From Cordilura impudica (Eukaryota; Arthropoda; Insecta; Diptera; Scathophagidae): a stretch of DNA of 64,000 nt. The translations under genes were made by a program, and so were the position numbers. How positions within the stretch are numbered: the stretch's first letter is position 1; the number at the start of each line of letters is the position of its first letter. Below, one piece after another: positions 1 to 11,092 of the stretch. The notes under the pieces were generated by a model. That model saw only the letters and a program-made list of their open reading frames with translations. It was not told the origin of the DNA and made no database searches. The stretch covers positions 164,208,961 to 164,272,960 of the forward strand of contig OY821521.1 in NCBI GenBank assembly GCA_963682025.1. The letters are read 5' to 3'.

Positions 1-320
1 AAAATAAAACAAAAATATTGCACAGATTTTTCTCAAATTTGGTTTTCATATTTTTTTGCAAAACAAAAAATAAGAGACCTTACCAAATATGTGCAGGATC
101 GATCCCTTTTTCGACGTAGTCCCCATATATATATAGTATCCGATATGAACTTTTACTTATCCGAAGTCAAAAAAAAAAAATTAATAACAATGCCACCCAA
201 ATTTGGTTCATGCTTATTTTCTAAATCTAATTAGTTGGACCCAAGAGAACGGGTCCCTAAACTAATGTTATGGGGTATTTTATAGGCGGTCTAGATCGAC
301 TATAATTTTCTTATTTGTTG
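1..320 (+). mobile_element. HINE-1 copy a (INE-1/DINE-1-like), 5' cut by window edge
   Basis: This is the 3' part of a repeat present about a dozen times in the window. It ends with a decayed palindrome (CGGTCTAGATCG) and then ATTTTCTTATTTGTT. Intact copies run from TATACCC, through a (GTCY)n block, to a subterminal inverted repeat (GGTATAGGGTAT), a perfect palindrome with core TCGGTCTAGACCGA and a TCTTACTTGTT end. That layout matches Drosophila INE-1/DINE-1, non-autonomous Helitron-like (Helentron) elements. The family name HINE-1 is mine. No coding capacity is seen. Confidence 0.7.
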
Positions 321-383
321 TCTATGATTCTTCAGAACACTAGCACTAGTCTAATTATATATGTTGTTTTTTTAGTTATATAT

Positions 384-420
384 AGGTAAGAAAGTTATAG
401 TCGGTCAAGCCGACTATTGG
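384..420 (-). mobile_element. HINE-1 3'-end fragment
   Basis: Only the terminal module is left: a variant GTAAGAAAGTTATAG end and a decayed palindrome (AGTCGGTCAAGCCGACT). No HINE-1 body follows it. The sequence from here to 550 shows nothing recognisable. Confidence 0.5.
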
Positions 421-550
421 AAAATCTCAACGTGATTAACATTTTTTTCATTAAACTGTAGAAAATGGTCACATTCATATAGGATCGTTAGTATTAAAAT
501 AATTTCAAAAGGGTTTTATATGACAATTTTATGGTTGACAATGAGAGTAA

Positions 551-1794
551 AGGGCTATTCAATAAGAGCGCTACAAAAGTTTTTTTAAATAAAACAAAAA
601 CGGGTTTGGATATCAATGAAATTCTTTATTCCTGTGAAAGTACGTTCGATGCCATTATGTACGGAAATCGATCTCTTTTGCATGGCCACCACGGGAACGC
701 TTGCAGAAGTCCAGACGCTGAACCCAATTTTCGACGGTTTTCAAGCATAAATCGGCAGATACTGCTGCAATTTCACGTTCGATATTCGTACGAAGTTCAT
801 CAATCGTCGCTGGCTTGTTGGCATAGACCATAGACTTGACGTAGCCCCACAGGAAATAGTCCAACGGCGTCAAATCGCACGACCGAGGCGGCCAATCGAC
901 TGGACCATTTCGTGAGATAACACGTTCTCCAAACTTGGTTTCCAATAAATTGATTGTGACATTCGCTGTATGGCTTGTGGCGCCGTCCTGTTGGAACCAC
1001 ATGTCCTCCAAGTCCATGTCATCCAATTGGGGCCAAAAATGTTCGGTTATCGTTGAACGGTAGCGATTCCCATTCACAGCAACGTGCCGGTATTGATCAT
1101 CACGGAAGAAGTACGGCCCACTGACGCCGCCGGCCCATAAACCGCACCAAACCGTAATTTTTTCGGGATGCAGTGATGACTCATGGAGTACGTGTGGATT
1201 GCTGTCTGGCCAATAACGCATATTTTGTTTATTGACGAAGCCATTCAGCCAGAAATGAGCCTCATCGCTGAAGATGATTTTTCGATGAAAATCCGAATCA
1301 TTTTCAAGTTGTTGCTCAGCCCAATTCAAGTGGCTTCAGTTCTTGCGTAAATTTGATCTTTTAAGGCTGTAGGGTAAGATCTTTTCGCAAAATTCGCCTC
1401 AACAACGTCGCAGAGATGCCCAACGCTTGAGAACGACGTGTGAGAGACACATTTTGGCTTTCTTCAACTGAGGCCTCAGCGGCAGCAATATTCGCGATAC
1501 TACGGGCACTTCATTGTCTGTGGATTCAAATTTTTCCACTAGACGCTCAATTGTTGATCTGCTAGGACGATTATGACGACCATAAATTGGACGTAGCGCT
1601 CTTAACGTTGAGGCCACTGACTCCGAATTTCGGTAGTAAATTTTAATAATTTCGACTCGTTGTTGGCTCGTATATCTTATCATTATGAAATGGCAAACCT
1701 TACTGAAGAGAAATGTCAAAAGAGCGGCAAGAAATATGGCATCGTTTGCTGTCCCTGTCTTTCTACTTTTGTAGCGTCCCTGTTGAAAAACCCT
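551..1794 (-). mobile_element. mariner-like DNA transposon (IS630-Tc1-mariner, DD41D), degenerate
   Basis: The element is about 1.24 kb with imperfect terminal inverted repeats at 551-580 and 1765-1794. They agree at 24 of 30 positions and share the inner block GCTACAAAAGT exactly. The length, the TIRs and the enclosed transposase remnant are normal for this superfamily. A TA lies close to each end (548-549 and 1800-1801), but a clean TA duplication flush with the TIRs is not visible. The catalytic spacing places it with the rosa-like DD41D group. Confidence 0.85.
655..1719 (-). pseudogene. broken DD41D mariner transposase
   Basis: The N-terminal part (about 1399-1690) has the helix-turn-helix region usual in this group (YTSQQRVEIIKIYY, then RPSRSTIERLVEKFE). 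The catalytic part (655-1329) has FSDEAHFW with the first Asp at 1264-1266, WFQQDGATSHT with the second Asp, and CDLTPLDYFLWG with the third. Counting residues gives 41 between the last two Asp, hence DD41D. Between the two parts I see a frameshift, in-frame stops and a small deletion near 1330-1400, so no full transposase is encoded. All three acidic residues are still present. It would have cut and re-inserted the surrounding element in the nucleus. Confidence 0.88.
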
Positions 1795-1889
1795 TTTTCT
1801 ATAGAAAACGAAGGAATAAGTGACCCTTATTTAGGGAGTAAATAACAGTACCAAAATTGGTCGTATATCCATTGTTTTATCCAAAGAAA

Positions 1890-2880
1890 GTATATCGAGG
1901 GCTTATATTCAAAATGTGCTATCTGCATTAATAATTATTTTAAAGAGAGCGTGTAAAACAAGTTTATAAATAAGATCTGAAAGTATTTGTCGATTAATAC
2001 GCCGCAATATCTATTATTATATTTGACAGTTATATCAGAGAACAGTTTGAAATCAAAAACAAGTAAGAAAATTATAGTCGTTCTAGACCGATTATATGAT
2101 ACCCTATACCATGCGTTTAGAGACCCTATCTCTCAGGCCCAACTAACTGGATATAGAAAGTAAGCATAAACCAAATTTGAGTGGGATTTTTATTAATTTT
2201 TTCGGCTGCAGATATGAAAAAGTTCATATCGGATGCTATATCTATATGGGGACTAGGCCCAAACATGGACCGATCCTGACAATGTTTGGTAAAGTCTCTT
2301 GTATTTTGCAAAAATATATACAAACAAAATTTGAGAAGAATCAGTGCAATATTTTTGTTTTTTGATAGATTTAAGTGAAGATCGGGAAGCAGGGATCATT
2401 TTTGGATTACTGATTAATGGATGTAATATATACATACAAACCCAATTTAACTAAGATTTGTATGATAATTTGGATCTTATGGCAATATATGTTGATTTCA
2501 TAGGGGTCATTTGTACGGGGGCTAGGTCTGAACATGGACCGATTCTCACCAATTTCAATAGCGTTCATCCCATAGCCGATGGAAGCTTATGTACCAAATT
2601 TCATCAAAATATATTCATATTTGCGACCTGCAGTTTGATTACAAGCTTTACATGGACACACAGACGGACGGACGGACGGACAGACGGACATCGTTAAATC
2701 AAATCAGATAGTGATTCTGATTCGATCGGTATAATTAAAGGTGGGTGTAGGTCAAATATTTTTGGTTGTTACAAACAGCAGCACAAAGTCATTATACTCA
2801 AACCACATAGTGGTATAGGGTATAATTAATATTGCTGTCAAATGTAGATAGCACTTTTTGAATATAAGCCCTCGATATAC
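1890..2880. mobile_element. TIR element with 40-bp inverted repeats, carrying an inserted HINE-1
   Basis: The sequence at 1890-1929 is the inverse of 2841-2880 at 38 of 40 positions (outer end GTATATCGAGGGCTTATATT). A full HINE-1 copy sits between, at 2058-2825. Removing it leaves an element of about 220 bp, so this looks like a small non-autonomous DNA transposon hit by a later insertion. No target duplication is clear. Superfamily not determined. Confidence 0.6.
2058..2825 (-). mobile_element. HINE-1 copy c, full length
   Basis: Both ends are present. The 3' end (at about 2058) shows AACAAGTAAGAAAATTATAG and a decayed palindrome; the 5' end (about 2825) shows the CCACATAGTGG hairpin followed by TATAGGGTATA. 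The (GTCY)n block reads as GACGGACGGACGGACAGACG near 2661-2690. Short open frames inside recur in sister copies because the repeat itself recurs; I do not treat them as genes. Confidence 0.75.
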
Positions 2881-3243
2881 AAAAAAAAATCTTATTTTCG
2901 ATCTATATTATTTTAGTGATTGAGTTAGAAATAAATCAGGCTCAGGATCAAATGCTTTCACTTCAAATAAAGCAAAAACCATTGGCCCATTTGTTTCAAA
3001 AATTTATCGATATTCTGCATGACATGTTATATACTTGTCTCGGGAAGAGTCAACAACCCTCATCAGTAACCAAAATCAGTAGATAGTTTGTTTGGTAGAA
3101 AGTTAATTCATATACCTTTGCTGTGAGACCAGTGCAATGAGAATCCAAGCAAAGAGTTATATTATTAAACCTTCCCAACTATAACAAACTAAAATATAAA
3201 ACAACTTTGAAACAAATGTTTTTGTATATGTGAACACAAGAGT
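2881..3243. other. no gene seen; short repeat shared with 47380-47540
   Basis: This A/T-rich stretch has no convincing reading frame. Part of it (about 2915-3150, with ATGATTGAGTTA-like and TTTGCTCTGA/CTTTGCTGTGA-like blocks) resembles 47380-47540, so it is probably a decayed repeat. Confidence 0.35.
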
Positions 3244-3499
3244 GGTCCTACGCAGAGTTCAGAAAAAAACACACACTGAATAAAAAACTCGTACATATAT
3301 GTAACCAAACATAACTTAGACCAACACACACATATTTTTATTTTCATATTAATTATGTGTGTTTCTAAATTTTGTACGGTGCCGAACACATCATGACTGT
3401 GTTTCGTTTTAATATTTCGTTATCTACACAAACATTTTTCTATCACGTATTTTTTGTTTCGATCACACATAAACCACACAGATTCGAGTGTTGCTTTAT

Positions 3500-3760
3500 T
3501 TGAAGTTCGTGTACTGAAAAAAAAAAAAACAGAACATGTACAATAAACAGGTTCGAGTTCAGTTATATTTTAAGTCGTGTTCTGCCTCGTGTACTAAGAA
3601 AAAACAGAACATGTACAATAAACAGGTTCGAGTTCAGTTATATTTTAAGTCGTGTTCTGGCTCGTGTACTAAGAAAAAATAGAACATGTACAATAAACAG
3701 TTTCGATTTCAGTTATATTTTAAATTCGTGTTCTGGCTCGTGTACTGCGCAAAATTGAAA
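3500..3760. repeat. 75-bp tandem repeats in the left Foldback arm
   Basis: About three units, each with AGAACATGTACAATAAACAG, then GGTTCGAGTTCAGTTATATT and CGTGTACT. The unit number differs from the right arm, as expected from unequal exchange within arms. Confidence 0.75.
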
Positions 3761-4879
3761 CATCAATTCGCGATCTGATAAACCCCGATAAAAACGACGA
3801 CAATTGTTTCAAACAAATTTAGTAAAATTTTATTGACCATTTTTATGACTTACATTGCAAATTGTTTACAATTGTCAAATATTTTAAAATTTTATTGGCC
3901 ATTTTTTGTGATTTACGTTGAAATTATTTACAATTGTTTTTATTGACTGGTTTTTATTTTAATAAAATATGGTAATAAAATACTTAAGACACAAAAACTA
4001 TTTAGCATCATAAAAGTTACACTTGTTGGTTGTTACGTTTTTTTGCATTACCCATCCCTATTTTCGCAACCAATGTGTCATAGACGAAAAACCCAATTTT
4101 GCGGCATAAAAGACACACTTGTTGGTTGTTAGGATCTTTTGCGAACATTTTTTTTTTTTGGTAACAAATAACAAACAAATTGTGCATCATAAAAAACAAA
4201 TCACCCACCCTTAATTTGCGAACCAATTAGTGTCAATGCACAATCCTTTTCTCAATGATTTTTTGGGATTTTTTGCGTAAAAACACAATAAGTGTCAATA
4301 AAAAAACCCAAAAAAATATTTTCATATTTTATTGTCCCTTTTTTATGACTTACGTTACAATTGCTTGCAAATGTTACAATTTCACGCAATTGATTTTACA
4401 ATAAATAGCGAGTGCGTGCGTCATTTATTCATTAAAAGTGGTTCAGTTTTCATTAGATCGTGATCTATAAGTGTACTGTTTTATTGTGTAAATTGCAAAT
4501 ATTTTGTGAAAATTAAAAAAATTGGAAAGTATTAACAGAAATAAGTTTTGCTGTAAAAAGTACGCAACTTTTAATAGCGAAACGAAAAAATTTACATGTC
4601 TGATTGAAACCTGCAAGAAAGATTTCAGTGCAGTGTGCAGTTTTTTGTCTTAAGTATTTTATTACCATATTTTATTAAAATAAAAACCAGTCAATAAAAA
4701 CAATTGTAAATAATTTCAACGTAAATCACAAAAAAATGGCCAATAAAATTTTAAAATATTTGACAATTGTAAACAATTTGCAACGTAAGTCATAAAAAAG
4801 GGTCAATAAAATTTTAATAAATTTGGTTGAAACAATTGTCGTCGTTTTTATCGGGGTGTATCAGATTGCGAATTGATGT

Positions 4880-5215
4880 TTCAATTTTTCGCAGTACACG
4901 AGCCAGAAAACGAATTTAAAATATAACTGAACTCGAACCTGTTTATTGTACATGTTCTATTTTTTCTTAGTACAATAGCCAGAACACGACTTAAAATATA
5001 ACTGAACTCGAACCTGTTTATTGTACATGTTCTGTTTTTTCTTAGTACACGAGCCAGAACACGACTTAAAATATAACTGAACTCGAACCTGTATATTATA
5101 CATGTTCTATTTTTTCTTAGTACACTAGCCAGAACACGACTTAAAATATAACTGAACTCGATCCTGTATATTATACATGTTCTGTTTTTTCTCAGTACAC
5201 GTACCAGAACACGAA
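4880..5215. repeat. 75-bp tandem repeats in the right Foldback arm
   Basis: About four units of the same 75-bp repeat in inverted orientation (CTGTTTATTGTACATGTTCT in each). Because 75 is a multiple of 3, the minus strand reads open through several units with a 25-residue period. That is a by-product of the repeat and not evidence for a protein. Confidence 0.75.
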
Positions 5216-5579
5216 CTTCAAATAAAGCAACACTCGAATCTGTGTGGTTTATGTGTGTTCGAAACAAAAAATACGTGATAGAAAAATGTTCGTGTAAATA
5301 ACGAAATATTAAAACGAACACAGTCATGATTGTGTTGGGCACCGTAGAAAATTTAGAAACGCACATAATTGATATCAAAGTAAAGATATGTGTTGGCTGC
5401 TTTTAAACAGAACATTGTATGTTTCATGTGTGTATTTTCTGAACCTTGGTCCTACGTTATATGGACATTTTTCAAATTACGATTTTGAGGATAAGCGGGT
5501 CCCAGTTTGTTACCTATCAATATAAAACTAATAAATGTGAAGTTTGGGGACAATCGGATAAAGAAAAGTCGCGCCGGAA

Positions 5580-6808
5580 ATCGATTGAAAATCTCAAGTG
5601 TGTTTATATGGTGAAAATATGACTTTTTTTTGAAATTTTACGAACATTTCGTTTTATAGTTTAATTTTTCCGACAAGATAAGAATCGGGTTTAGTATTAA
5701 ATTATCTTTTCGAAAAGCTATAAAAATTTAAAATCGAATAAAAATTCGCCAAGAAATAGCAAATGCCAGAGACCACTTTTGTGCCAAAAAAAAAAAACTA
5801 GGTCATGAAATTTGATTGCATTTTTTTCATTTTTGAGAAATTGATTAAAGCCATAATATTTTGATCTCTATACTTATAAGTAATCAGATAAGAAGTATTG
5901 TTTTATTACCACGTTGCTAACCTATTGCGCATTGAGACCGAAAATGGGAAATTTTTTTCTTAAATTTTTAAAACTCCTTTTTCAAGTTTTAAAAAATTGT
6001 GTTTAACAAAATTTAAAAAAACTGTATCTAAAACATTAAGGTTTCGTTAAGTGGATGTTACAGATTAACTGTGTGAATTTTTAAGTAAATCCCTGAGTCA
6101 GAATTTTTTTGACAAGGATTTTATTTTAGCGGATTTCGAGAAAAATGGGATTTTTGTAAAATGTTCTGTAAATGTACTCTTTCTAAATACTTTGTGTCAA
6201 AAATTCATCACTCTTCTACTTTTAAATATAACATTTTATCTAAATAGCCTAGGGGTTCGGAAAAAAATAATACGACCCCATTAACCCTTTTGGAATTGGG
6301 GTCACATATGACCCCAAGATAATTAAAGACTATTTATTCAAAAAATTCAAATATTTTGCAAACACTATTGAATATTTAAAATTGTTACATAAAATATTAT
6401 AAACAAATACATATGTCTTCCGTACCTGAAATCTAGGATAAATCCGAGAACGTTAACCCATTATTTGCCAAGGCCAGCTTTGGATTTTAAGATATTTTTA
6501 AATAAAAATGACCGAAAACGAGTTTTTCCATTAAACTCGATGAAACCACTATTTAGAATTTTAGAAAAATAATTTGGTTAATTTTTATTTATTTAACCCT
6601 TCAGTGCTCCTGGGATCAAAATAATCCATTGTGATATATCTTTGGTGCAATTATCTGTTTATTGCTCGCGAATATAGATTAAAACAACGGTTAACCAATT
6701 TTGTTATAAAATTATTTTTTATGTATAAAAACTATCTATATTTTTCTAAATAAAATACGAAGACCCACAAATGACCCAAAGCTAATAAAAGACATTTTAT
6801 TCAAAAGA
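5580..6808 (+). repeat. unclassified interspersed repeat, copy 1
   Basis: About 1.2 kb with an inverted homologue at 53685-56945, itself split by LINE C2. The homology stops at about 5580 on the left; on the right it stops at 6808, where a LINE fragment begins. It contains a small palindrome (GGGGTCACATATGACCCC, 6299-6316), three TTAACCC motifs in direct orientation near 6291, 6457 and 6592, and two copies of an ACCCAAAGCTAATAAAAGAC-like block. No TIRs or coding region are seen, so the class is unknown. Confidence 0.6.
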
Positions 6809-7296
6809 ATATGAATTGCAAAGCGTTGCTTAGTGAGTGCATATTTAATGGCAGCATGTTCCAAAGGCGAATTGCAAAGACATAAAAATGGTGTTCCGAA
6901 AAAAAGGTGCTTTATCTGATTTGTATCATGTCGTTAGAGCGGCTAGAGCGAGTGGGGATTTATCTGTTATTTAGGTACCCTGGCTCTTGCGTAAAAATAA
7001 TTTTTTGCATGAGTATCAATGTTCTTATTTTTAGAAGATCATCTATGTTGACTCCAAAAAAGGCTTTTGGAGTATGCTGAAATATGATCATATTTTCTTA
7101 ATTTGAAGACGCATCTTAATATAGCGTTGTAATTTCCGATAAGTTTTTTTCTACATGTAGAATCCAGGTTTGCAAATATATCACAACCATACAGCAAAGT
7201 AGGGATGAGATATGTTTTCGCAAGTAGTATTCGTATGTTCAGTGGGTTAAGAGTTGGGTTGTCCATAGTGTACGTAACATAGAGAAAGTTTTCCCA
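6809..7296 (-). pseudogene. LINE reverse transcriptase C-terminal fragment (LINE B/D type)
   Basis: On the minus strand the fragment encodes RILLAKTYLIPTLLYGCDIF and then LRKYDHISAYSK. This corresponds to the C-terminal region of LINE B (FVLAKSFILPTLLYGCELL, then LSKYDSISAF). A further piece in another frame near 6820-6900 reads RLWNMLPLNMHSLSNALQF, like the tail of LINE D. It is truncated and frameshifted, with no promoter or 5' part. A HINE-1 copy abuts its upstream side. Confidence 0.75.
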
Positions 7297-7706
7297 CATG
7301 CGGTATTCATATGATGCTATATTTATATGGGATCTAGGTCAAGAAATAGACCAATCCCGACTATATATGTTAAGGTCACTTGTTTTTTGCAAAACCATAT
7401 ACAAACCAAATTTGAGAAAAATGTGTGCAATATTTTTGTCAGCTTCATATGGGGGCTATAACTAAGAATTGTCTTATAGGTTTTATTTTTTGACTACTGA
7501 TAAATGGATCTAATAAACATACATAAAACCAATTTGACCGAGATCAATATAATAATTGGATATAAAGGCAATTTAAGTCGATCTCATAGGGGTCATTTGT
7601 ATGGGGACTAAGTCTGAACATGAACCGATTTTCAACAATTTCAACTGCATTCATCCTAAAGCTGATAAAAGCCGACATACTAAATTTCATAAAAATATAT
7701 TCACTT
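7297..7706 (-). mobile_element. HINE-1 copy d, first half (split by LINE A)
   Basis: The HINE-1 body runs from the AGTTCATATCGGATGCTATAT-like region (degenerate here) to AAATATATTCACTT and stops abruptly where LINE A begins. The missing remainder resumes at 16161. Confidence 0.7.
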
Positions 7707-7858
7707 AACGAACAGTGAACAGAACAAGTCGTGAATTTAAAAGCTTTAAAAAAAATTGGATTTATTGAAATTTAAATACAATCAAAAATTTCAAAATACG
7801 CAAAAATATTTATATTTTTTGTTCTTTTTTTCATTACTGGATTGGTTCATGAGTAACC

Positions 7859-8978
7859 ATGGATCTGAGTTGTGGAAAATGTAAAAACAATAGTCGTGAT
7901 GGTATCATGAGTTGTAGCGGCTGTTGTGGCAGATTTTTTCACAGAAAACGCATTGGAATTTCGTCTTACGATTGTGATGCGATGTTGAAACATCCGAATA
8001 TAAAGTTTATTTGTGATGAATGTATTGATTACATGAAACTGGCTAATGAAAATTATAAAAACTTAATTTCACTTATTAAAGAAAATGAATATAAACTTTC
8101 AAATGAAATAGATAAAACTAACAATTTTGTTAAAGAACGAGTGGAGGAAGCAAAAACTGATATTGTTAACGAATTAAAAAGAAATCAAATAAATGCAAAT
8201 AAAGAATCATATGCAAGTCAAGTTAAAAGAAAACAACAACATTCCCGTTATTTTGAAACCAAAAAATAAACAAGACAGCGGGGTGACAGAGAAAGACGTG
8301 AAAGAGAAAACTAAACCTTCTTCTCTTAATCTACAAGTAAAAGATATTCAAAAGAGACATGATGGTGTAGTTGCTATAAGATGTCAGAATGAAAATGAAC
8401 GAAGTAAACTATCTAATGAAATAAAGGAGAAAATGGGTAACCAATATGATATACAGATGCCTAAAATGCGGCGAACAAAAATACTGATTACGGGGATGTC
8501 TGAAGAGTTAGAGAAAGATGTCATAATTAAAGCAATCAGAAAGCAAAACAATATTGAATGCAATTATTTAGATTGTGTAAAGGTATATAAATCGTATAAG
8601 AATCATCGTGTATATAATGCTTTAATAGAAACGGATGGAGAGGGGTTTGAAAAAATTAAAGAGAGAAAAAAAATTTATGTGTATTGGGATAGATGCTCCG
8701 TTTATGAAAGTTGCAACGTTCTTAGATGTTTTAAATGTTGGGGTTTTAGTCATACCTCAAAATACTGTAAAGGAGAAAACCAAATCTGTGCAAAATGTAG
8801 TGGCAGTGGGCACTCATATAAAGAATGTAAAAATGATTTAACAAAATGTATAAATTGTCTCAAAGTAAAAGAAAGATTAAATTTGAATGATATAGACACT
8901 AACCATGATTGTAGAACTGTGGACTGTCGTATAGTTCAGCGTAAAAACAAACTAGAAGCAGAAAGAATTGCATATTAG
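7859..8978 (+). pseudogene. LINE A ORF1: PHD-like finger, coiled coil and CCHC zinc knuckles
   Basis: The ATG at 7859 opens a frame starting with a cysteine-rich PHD-like finger (CGKCKN, then CSGCCGRFFH, then ICDEC) and a Lys/Glu-rich helical stretch. At about 8193-8269 the reading shifts by a frame. The second part continues to 8978 with an RRM-like middle and zinc knuckles: CFKCWGFSHTSKYC, CAKCSGSGHSYKEC, then CINC. This is a gag-like nucleic-acid chaperone that would bind the element RNA in the cytoplasm. PHD-type ORF1 proteins are known in CR1-group LINEs. The frameshift makes it a pseudogene unless the shift is programmed, for which I see no evidence. Confidence 0.8.
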
Positions 8979-9002
8979 CAATTAAATTCAATTAATGGCC
9001 TT

Positions 9003-10755
9003 TACTTAAACATTGGAGGGTTGTGCTCAAATTTTAATCAGTTAGAAGTTTTATGTGCTGAAGAATGTTTTGATTTCATATGCCTTTCGGAGACCCATTT
9101 AACCGAAGATATTGGGAATGATGAGATTGAATTAAAAAATTATATTCTTTTTAGATGCGATAGTATTTCAAGGCACACCGGTGGTGTTTGTTTTTACATA
9201 AACAATAATTGGCAAGCAACACAAATTAATTGCAATTCCGTTGGAAAAATCATTTGGTGGCTTAATGTGGAAATTAAAAATAGAAACAGAAATTATAAGC
9301 TAATTGGTGTGTATAGATCACCAGAAGCAGTCTTTAATGGTTTCTTTGAGGTTGAAATGGACAAAATTAATAAACATGATAATTATTTTTAATAATGGGT
9401 GATTTTAATATTGATTGGCTTGAAAATAGTATCCATAAATATAGATTGCAAGAAATAATAAATGATAACGTCTTTAAACAAATCGTTACGCAATCGACAA
9501 GATTAACAAGCACTACAAATTCTCTAATTGATTATGTGGTAACAAATATAGAAGATACTACGGCCAAAACAAATATTAATCTAAAAATAAATTACCATGA
9601 ATCCATAGAAATAGTAATACCTATTATGCACAATATTGAATACCCAAAAACAAAACAGATAAAAACATTACATTTTGATAACGAAAGTTTCCGGAATAAC
9701 CTTATTGATAGTGGAATAAATAATATATCACCGCATGCTCTTGGTAATGCATTAAATAATGGATTATGTAAAACCATTAACGATGCGATAAAACCAATGA
9801 TAGTGACAAAAAATATAAAGAATACAGAAACAAACGATTGGTTCAACAGAAATCTAAAATCAATGAAAGAAACAAAAATTCGACTTTATCAAATGGCTGC
9901 GTGTTATAATAGTGAGTTTTATTGGAATAATTACAAGTCATTCCGAAATAAAGAATAGAAATAAAGAATTTTATTAACAGTAAAATTAATAGATGCTGTT
10001 ACCAAAAAACAATGTGGAAAACTATAAAAACCCTTGCTCTCAAAAAAGATAATTCAAAAATACAAGAAATAGAATTAAATGGTATAACGATTTCTACTGA
10101 AAAGGAAATAGCAGAACAATTAAACAATTTTTTCATAAACAGCATTCAACAAATTAGCGAGAATATACCATTCGTCAAATATGAGAATCTCATTGAATAG
10201 AACCCATAAAATAAATTCAAATTTGGAATCATTGATATAAGTATGTTGAAAAATGTTATGCATGCTATGAACAACAAAAAGGATTATAATTGTCTAACAG
10301 TTAAAATGTTACTGGATAATTTTGATATAATAGGACCCCTTTTACAACGTTTTAATGCATCTTACCTTATAACTGGATTTTTTCCTGAATGTCTAAAAGA
10401 ATCTTGTATTATTCCAATTCAAAAAATAAAACACACAAAAGATCCACAATAAATTCGGCCAGTAAATATGCTGCTAACAATAAGTAAAATTTTGAAAAAA
10501 GTCGTACAAGCCCAATTAAATAGATACTTCGAAGATAAAAATTTATTAAATGAAATACAATCAGGCTTCAGACAAAATCATAGTTGTGAATCTCTTTTGA
10601 ATCTAGTGGTAACTCAATGGAAGACTGAAATGAAGAATAGAAACTGCGTTGTGGCTGTTTTCTTAGACTTCAAAAGAGCGTTTGAGACAATTAACAGGGA
10701 AATAATGTTAGAAAAACTTCAAAACTATGGAATAAAAAGCATAGAATTTATTCTG
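9003..10755 (+). pseudogene. LINE A ORF2, 5' part: endonuclease and start of reverse transcriptase
   Basis: An apurinic-type endonuclease reads LYLNIGGLCSNFNQ, then FICLSETHL, GVYRSPE and GDFNIDWLE (about 9395). These are its Mg-binding and catalytic motifs. The frame is broken by paired stops just before MGDFN, again at about 9958 and 10200, and by TAA at 10450 (DPQ-stop-IRPVNML). The reverse transcriptase begins with SCIIPIQK, then SGFRQNHSCESLLNL and VAVFLDFKRAFETIN. It stops at about 10755 where LINE B entered; the rest is at 15083. Role: nick the target and prime reverse transcription on it. Confidence 0.82.
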
Positions 10756-11092
10756 GCAACCCTATAGTGATAAACAGGGATCTTTCGTATCGCTCTTTGT
10801 TATAATTAATTATTATATAAAAGTATAACTAACAACGACTTGTTTCACACCATTTTGTTTGTTATCAACCAGCGGGAGTGTGTAGTGTATTGAAGTTTGC
10901 ACAGTATCATTAATGGTGTTTCATTTACTTTTTATAATAATAAAAATACCAGCTTTTTTTATATTCACCACACACGGTGCTGCCAGATTTTCGCATTTTG
11001 TTAATACCCAAACCGTATTTTTAAAAGGCCCAGAATAATATTTTATCGACACGGTATTTAGTGACTAAATTGATCTTATAATTTGGCATAAA

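Larger units (their letters stand above)
3253..5447. mobile_element. Foldback-like element with long TIRs and 9-bp target duplication
   Basis: The arms (about 3253-3996 and 4647-5447, each about 750-800 bp) are inverted copies around a loop of about 650 bp. The element is flanked on both sides by the direct repeat GGTCCTACG (3244-3252 and 5448-5456), a 9-bp duplication. Each arm holds tandem copies of a unit of about 75 bp. Long TIRs with internal tandem repeats and a 9-bp duplication are the hallmarks of Drosophila Foldback/MULE-type elements. Partial copies lie at 19018, 30560, 46515 and 58490. No transposase is seen. Confidence 0.8.

Noticed and set aside
2177..2365. Open frame (SGIFINFFGCRYEKVHIG) recurring at 2177, 16703, 33059, 45663 and on the minus strand at 40793
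   Set aside because: It recurs because the HINE-1 repeat recurs. Copies carry stops and shifts freely, there is no conserved start context or domain, and INE-1-like elements are non-coding.
4881..5378. 165-codon minus-strand frame with a 25-residue repeat
   Set aside because: It is a by-product of the 75-bp tandem repeat in the Foldback arm; the period is a multiple of three.
6286..6600. piggyBac-type MITE bounded by TTAACCCTT
   Set aside because: The motifs are in direct and not inverted orientation, so they do not form TIRs.
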